NCBI GenBank assembly: GCA_018222605.1
Contig: JAAEZZ010000011.1
Span: forward strand, 62,001 to 126,000
Source of the DNA: Alphaproteobacteria bacterium
Lineage (GTDB): Bacteria > Pseudomonadota > Alphaproteobacteria > Caulobacterales > Hyphomonadaceae
Direction of reading: 5' to 3'
DNA length: 64,000 bases
A program made the translations under genes and the position numbers. Below the pieces are notes generated by a model. The model was not told the origin of the DNA and searched no databases. It saw only the letters and a program-made list of their open reading frames with translations. Shown in pieces: positions 60,061-64,000 of this stretch. Position 1 is the stretch's first letter. Each line of letters opens with the position of its first letter.

Positions 60061-61143
60061 ATGGCGGAAGACCAATCAGGCGGTGGCGAGAAGGAGTTTG
60101 AGGCAACCGAACAGCGGCGCCGTGAAGCCCGTCGTGAAGGCAATGTGCCCCAGTCCAAAGAAGCGAATACATTCGCCCTTTTTACCGGCATCATCATTTC
60201 CGCGATCGTCTTCAGTTCCGTCATCGCGGGTGCTCTGTTCAACTCCTTCTCATCCATGATGTATCATGCCGACAGTTATGCGGATGATGTTTTCACTCAA
60301 GGAGGACAGGCGACAAAGTCCTGGCTGATGCAGATCCTTCTGCAGGTCCTGCCTTTAATGATCATCATGGTCGTGCTCGTGACGGGAACCCTGATAGTTC
60401 AGCAGGCGATTACTTTCTCTGCAAAGAAGATCAAGATGGAGTTCAACAAGATCTCGACGGCAGAAAACCTGAAGAAGAAGTATGGGGCGAAAGGCATTCT
60501 GGACTTCCTGAAAGACATGGCAAAAATGCTTTTTGCAGGCGGGCTCGCCGCTGTCTTTCTCTACAATTTTGCCCAGCATTATTATGCGAGCAGCGCGTTG
60601 GAGTTGGCGCACTTCTTTGATTTCACCTTCGCCCAGGTTCTGGGCCTGTTCCTGATCTTCGGTGTTTTCCAGTTCGCCCTGGCGGCCATAGATTTCCCAC
60701 TGCAGCGCCAGCTGCATGCCAACAAGCTGAAAATGTCCCGTGAGGAAGTGAAAAAGGAGCAGAAGCAGAGCGAGGGCGATCCGCAGCTCAAACAGAAGCG
60801 ACGGGAAAAGGCATCCAGCATCAGCCGTAATCAGATGATGAAGAATGTCAAAGGTGCCACCGTCGTCATGGTGAACCCTGAGCATTATGCGGTCGCGCTT
60901 AAATGGGCTCCGGAGGAAGGCCGCGCGCCGGTCTGCGTTGCCAAAGGCGTGGACCACCTGGCCGCCAAAATCAGGGAGGTCGCCATGGAAAACGACATCC
61001 CCATCTATCGCGACCCACCCTCGACACGATCAATTTATCGTCTTGTCGAAATAGATGAAGAGATCCATGCGGAACATTTTGCAGCTGTGGCAGCAGCTAT
61101 CAGCTTTGTTGATCGGGTTCGCAAGCAGACCAGAGGCCAGTGA
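60061..61143 (+). CDS. flhB: Flagellar export switch protein FlhB
   Basis: A 360-residue protein with a membrane domain of four helices (about 35-205), a basic linker (210-260) and the C-terminal cytoplasmic domain that selects substrates. FlhB cleaves itself between Asn and Pro of an NPTH sequence. Here the motif reads Asn272-Pro273-Glu274-His275, with Glu instead of Thr. The Asn-Pro pair is intact, so cleavage may still occur. The substitution is worth a comparison across close relatives. Stop overlaps the fliJ start (TGATG). Confidence 0.95.
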   Translation: MAEDQSGGGEKEFEATEQRRREARREGNVPQSKEANTFALFTGIIISAIVFSSVIAGALFNSFSSMMYHADSYADDVFTQGGQATKSWLMQILLQVLPLMIIMVVLVTGTLIVQQAITFSAKKIKMEFNKISTAENLKKKYGAKGILDFLKDMAKMLFAGGLAAVFLYNFAQHYYASSALELAHFFDFTFAQVLGLFLIFGVFQFALAAIDFPLQRQLHANKLKMSREEVKKEQKQSEGDPQLKQKRREKASSISRNQMMKNVKGATVVMVNPEHYAVALKWAPEEGRAPVCVAKGVDHLAAKIREVAMENDIPIYRDPPSTRSIYRLVEIDEEIHAEHFAAVAAAISFVDRVRKQTRGQ

Positions 61144-61484
61144 TGTCAAAGCAAAACCGGGTTCTTTTGAAACTTGTGGCCCTGAAGCGGCAAAGGGCAG
61201 AGCAGGGGCTCGCCATCGCGCAAGCCCGACGGCGTGAGTTGCAGGCTGGGCTTGCAGACCTACAGGCGCAACTTGCCGCCGCCGATGCAGCACAAATAGA
61301 TTTTCAGGCGCTCAGCCTCTCGGCGCGAAATGGCCATGTTCAGCGCCTGCTGAACAAGCTCGCAGATCAGCAGGCCCAGGTTGAGCAATCACAGGCTTGC
61401 GTGGCAGAGGCTCGGGAAGAGTTGAAGCGGATTCTGAATTCTGAAGACCAATTGCTCACGATGGGGCCTGCCGCTCTCCCCTGA
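61143..61484 (+). CDS. FliJ-like export coiled-coil protein
   Basis: A 113-residue coiled-coil protein with an AQARRRELQAGLADLQAQLAAADAAQID heptad segment (residues about 22-70) and a helical C-terminus, consistent with a FliJ/YscO-type export stalk protein. It is the last gene of the flgB-flhB operon. Primary sequence likeness is low, so the assignment rests on shape and place. Confidence 0.62.
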   Translation: MSKQNRVLLKLVALKRQRAEQGLAIAQARRRELQAGLADLQAQLAAADAAQIDFQALSLSARNGHVQRLLNKLADQQAQVEQSQACVAEAREELKRILNSEDQLLTMGPAALP

Positions 61485-61508
61485 CGGCGAAGTTGGCAGG
61501 TTCCTTCT

Positions 61509-62582
61509 TCAGGCCGCGCTTGTTTCATATTCTCCCGTCTGCACGCGGTTCCGTCCCTGGCTCTTGGCCAGATACAGTCTTTGGTCGGCCAGTTCCACCA
61601 GATCGGCGGCGGTCATACCTGGGGCAAACTGGGCAATGCCGAAGGAGGCGCTGATGTCGCCTAAGGGCTTTTTGGATCCCTTTAACACCAGCTTCCTTTG
61701 GAAGGTCTGCAGGCGGATGCGGTCAATCAACACAGACGCGGCCTTCAGGTCAGTCGCAGGCAGAATGATTGCGAACTCTTCACCGCCATAACGGGCAACC
61801 AGGTCTTGGCCCTTGATGTTCTCGGAGATGATGGCCGCAAATATCTTCAGAACTTCATCGCCTATGCGGTGGCCGAATGTGTCATTGACGCGCTTGAAAT
61901 AGTCGAGGTCTGCAATTGCGAGACACAGATCGCTGTTATTCTGCCGCGCTGCGGCCAGTTCGGCATCCAGCTTGATGTCAAAGGCCCTGCGGTTGTGAAC
62001 AGAGGTGAGGGGATCGCGCATGCTTTCATTGCGCACATCTTCCAGCTCACGGCGCAGCAATTCAATCTGTTTACGGGATTCCTTGAGGCCTTCATTGAGC
62101 TTCCGGCTCTGGTTCGCCATTCTCTGGTTTTCCGACATCAGATTGCCAATGGCGGCGGACAACTGGTCGATGGAGGTCGTCTCGCCAATTCCGTTGCCAA
62201 TCTGCTGCAACACGTTTTCGAACTGGTCGGAACTTTCGACACCCGTCCCGACAAGGTCGAGCACGCTGGAGATCTGCTCTTCCACTCTCTGTCCGATTTT
62301 TTCCCGCTTCGCCTGATCCTGCATCGGGCAGAGATGCCTGCTATAGACCTCATCTATCTCGTAGGCGGAGAGGTCACCTCGCTCCAGCATCTCGTCCACA
62401 ATAACGACAATCTCGTCATTCTCGGCGGCCGCGTAGGCATACATCAGCGCGTATGTGTTCGGGAAAGGCGGAGTCTTGTGCTCCTCCATGAGGCGCGTCG
62501 CCATGTCGGCATATTTGTAAACCCTGGAAAAGACCTTCTGCTCTTCCGGACAGCTAAATACAGGTGCCTTGGTATCGCTCAT
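61509..62582 (-). CDS. GGDEF diguanylate cyclase
   Basis: A 357-residue cytoplasmic protein that makes cyclic di-GMP from GTP. Residues about 1-170 form an unknown helical sensory region ending in a coiled coil (170-195). The GGDEF domain (about 195-350) has the active motif GGEEF, DPLTSVHNRRAF and DLDYFKRVNDTFGHRIGDEVL. The inhibitory site upstream of GGEEF reads KGQD instead of RxxD, so product inhibition may be weak. It converges on the flagellar fliJ gene 24 bases away; in many bacteria cyclic di-GMP slows flagellar function, but a link here is inference. Confidence 0.9.
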   Translation of the reverse strand: MSDTKAPVFSCPEEQKVFSRVYKYADMATRLMEEHKTPPFPNTYALMYAYAAAENDEIVVIVDEMLERGDLSAYEIDEVYSRHLCPMQDQAKREKIGQRVEEQISSVLDLVGTGVESSDQFENVLQQIGNGIGETTSIDQLSAAIGNLMSENQRMANQSRKLNEGLKESRKQIELLRRELEDVRNESMRDPLTSVHNRRAFDIKLDAELAAARQNNSDLCLAIADLDYFKRVNDTFGHRIGDEVLKIFAAIISENIKGQDLVARYGGEEFAIILPATDLKAASVLIDRIRLQTFQRKLVLKGSKKPLGDISASFGIAQFAPGMTAADLVELADQRLYLAKSQGRNRVQTGEYETSAA

Positions 62583-62687
62583 GATGGCATCAGTTTGATA
62601 AGTTCTCTGGTAGTCCCCGCTAGCTAAGTAACCAAAGTGCCTTCAAATAAGGTTAATCCTTGTAGCTTTTGGAGATTATCAGGGACC

Positions 62688-62764
62688 TGGTGATCCCGGC
62701 GCGATTCGAACGCGCGACCTACAGATTAGGAATCTGTTGCTCTATCCTGCTGAGCTACGGGACC
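62688..62764 (-). tRNA. tRNA-Arg (anticodon CCU)
   Basis: Cloverleaf on the minus strand: acceptor stem GGTCCCG with CGGGATC (one G-T pair), D arm, anticodon stem ACAGA/TCTGT, seven-base loop TTCCTAA with anticodon CCT, and the T arm with GTTCGAATC. A discriminator A and an encoded CCA end it. It reads AGG codons for arginine. No mobile element or integration remnant was seen next to it. Confidence 0.92.
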
Positions 62765-62876
62765 GCTTGGGTTAAGGCTATAAGGCAAATGGCGGCGGGG
62801 TTGAAGACGCCGATTGCGCTTGGCCTGAATGTGCGGCGTGCTAGGACTGGACAGGGCTCTAAGTTTGGGAGGCAAG

Positions 62877-63641
62877 TTGGGCGTCTGGCGAGTGTTCTGG
62901 CTGATGTGCGCATTGACGGCATGCAGCAAGGCGGACCCAATGCAGGGGCTGGAACCGGGTGAGCATGGCCGCGTAGTGCGCGTCATCGATGGGGATGCCC
63001 TCGTCTTGGATACCGGACAGAGCGTACGGCTGATCGGGATTGAAGCGCCTGCGCGGCCCTACAAGGATCGCGAGGGCCAGCCTTACCATGAAGATGCCAA
63101 ACGCCTCTTGGAAGACATGGTGCTAGGCCGGGAGGTGCAGCTGCATTATGCCGGTCTGACGCGGGACAGGTATGACCGCGCGCTTGCCCATGTCCGTACC
63201 ACGGATGCGCTGGGACCGTCGCTCTGGTTGAACGCGGAAATGGTCCGGCGGGGCGGGGCGCGCGTGCGGGTCTATCCGGATACGGCTTTGGCGAATGCGC
63301 CCTTACTGGAGCTGGAAGAGGGGGCACGTGAGGCCAAGGAAGGGCTTTGGAGGATGCGCGCCTATCGTATCCCCGCAGCAGACAAGCTGCCAGACGAGTT
63401 CTCAGGGTTCCAGATTGTGACGGGCCATGTCACCGGTATGGAAGGCGCCGAGAACGCTTACTCTGTATGTGATCTCGTTTTGGAAGGCTCGCCTCTGAGG
63501 CTGAGTCTTTCAAAGTCTGCCGCCAGCCTGTGCCAAGAGGCGCAGGGGCAGGATGTGCGCGCCCGCGGCTATGTGCGCGAGGTGCGCATGGAAATCTCCC
63601 ACCCGCTGGATCTGGAATTGCTCGGCGCAGTTGCGGACTAG
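62877..63641 (+). CDS. SNase-like (thermonuclease-fold) lipoprotein
   Basis: About 254 residues from TTG 62877, which has a GGGAGG ribosome site and gives a clean lipoprotein signal peptide with lipobox CALTAC; an ATG at 62829 would extend the N-terminus by 16 residues. Residues about 30-150 carry a staphylococcal-nuclease fold: VIDGDALVLDTGQSVRLIGIEAP (Asp and Arg positions conserved) and DRYDRALAHV (second Arg). The catalytic Glu expected after the AP (DAPE/DTPE) is Ala here, so activity is doubtful. The C-terminal 80 residues are of unknown fold. It converges on the sigma factor gene. Confidence 0.75.
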   Translation: MGVWRVFWLMCALTACSKADPMQGLEPGEHGRVVRVIDGDALVLDTGQSVRLIGIEAPARPYKDREGQPYHEDAKRLLEDMVLGREVQLHYAGLTRDRYDRALAHVRTTDALGPSLWLNAEMVRRGGARVRVYPDTALANAPLLELEEGAREAKEGLWRMRAYRIPAADKLPDEFSGFQIVTGHVTGMEGAENAYSVCDLVLEGSPLRLSLSKSAASLCQEAQGQDVRARGYVREVRMEISHPLDLELLGAVAD

Positions 63642-64000
63642 GTGCCCGGCAGAAGGCCCGCTTCGTCAGGATCACCGACAATACGCTCCAGTGCGCGGCG
63701 CAGCTTGCCGAGTGCCTGGTGTTCGATCTGACGTACACGTTCCTTTGAAATGCCAAGTTCCGTACCGAGTTTTTCCAGCGTGACAGAATCCTCACACAGG
63801 CGGCGATTCAGGATAATATGTGTTTCGCGTGCGTTCAAAGCCTGAAGGGCATTGCTGATCCATTCCTTCCGGCGTGTTGTATCACGCGCTTCCATAACCT
63901 GTTCGTCAGGGCGTGCGGATTCATCCGGCAGCAGATCCTGCCACTCGCCATCGCCATCCACCGCCATGGGTGCGTTCAAAGATCGGTCAGAGGCTGACAG
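63638..64000 (-). CDS. rpoH: Heat-shock sigma factor RpoH (partial, 3' end)
   Basis: The C-terminal 120 residues of a sigma-32-type factor. The gene runs off the right edge of the window, so its start is not seen. The SLNAPM turn followed by DGEWQDLLPDE is typical of RpoH, and region 4 ends with LEKLGTELGISKERVRQIEHQALGKLRRAL. The stop overlaps the convergent nuclease-like gene by 4 bases. Confidence 0.88.
   Translation of the reverse strand: MSASDRSLNAPMAVDGDGEWQDLLPDESARPDEQVMEARDTTRRKEWISNALQALNARETHIILNRRLCEDSVTLEKLGTELGISKERVRQIEHQALGKLRRALERIVGDPDEAGLLPGT

Noticed and set aside
1-64000. CRISPR arrays, insertion sequences, prophage or integrated elements near the tRNA gene.
   Set aside because: No spaced direct repeats, transposase-like, integrase-like or tRNA-fragment repeats were seen. 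The phage-holin-like gene at 3393 belongs to a stress operon.

Overview
The window looks like the chromosome of a flagellated, respiring alphaproteobacterium. The signs are a NepR/PhyR/EcfG general stress response, FixLJ with a complete cbb3 oxidase assembly locus, FlaF/FlbT flagellin regulators and a single-locus alphaproteobacterial flagellum. The combination fits the Caulobacterales/Hyphomonadaceae group, but that placement is inference from gene content, not from a phylogeny. No insertion sequence, prophage or CRISPR array was seen.

Region 1 (about 0.1-11.6 kb) is a stress-response island after a 3-hydroxyacyl-CoA dehydrogenase gene. It holds two PhyR-type response regulators, two EcfG-type sigma factors, one NepR anti-sigma factor and one membrane HisKA_2 kinase. 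Around them lie envelope-type stress genes: a DUF883/holin-like operon, a Crp/Fnr regulator, three tiny membrane or lipoprotein genes, a DUF2945 protein, tandem DUF1328 genes and an AI-2E-type permease. Five perfect GGAAC-N16-CGTT elements and three near-perfect ones lie in the intergenic spaces, so this appears to be a local EcfG regulon next to its own regulators.

Region 2 (11.6-17.2 kb) is a sugar module: a GH3 beta-glucosidase and a sodium/solute symporter, translationally coupled, divergent from a LacI-type repressor with a plausible operator between them. Region 3 (17.3-29.3 kb) is microaerobic respiration: hemN, an operon of a small HCWGC membrane protein plus fixL, fixJ and a lone receiver, then ccoNOQP and ccoGHIS.

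Region 4 (29.3-61.5 kb) is a nearly complete flagellar locus in at least eight alternating transcription units. It covers export (FlhA, FlhB, FliP, FliQ, FliR, FliH, FliI, FliJ), basal body and C-ring (FliE, FliF, FliG, FliN, a divergent FliM), rod, rings and hook (FlgA to FlgL except FlgM, with FliK), motor (MotA, MotB, MotE), two FliL paralogues, flagellin with FlaF and FlbT, and two poorly characterised genes (a 569-residue secreted protein beside motA and a DUF1217 protein). FliO, a FliD cap, FliS, chemotaxis genes and flagellar transcription factors were not found here.

Region 5 (61.5-64 kb) has a GGDEF diguanylate cyclase, tRNA-Arg(CCU), an SNase-like lipoprotein and the 3' end of a heat-shock sigma factor gene that runs off the window. 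Many genes abut or overlap by 1-17 bases, indicating long co-transcribed units.
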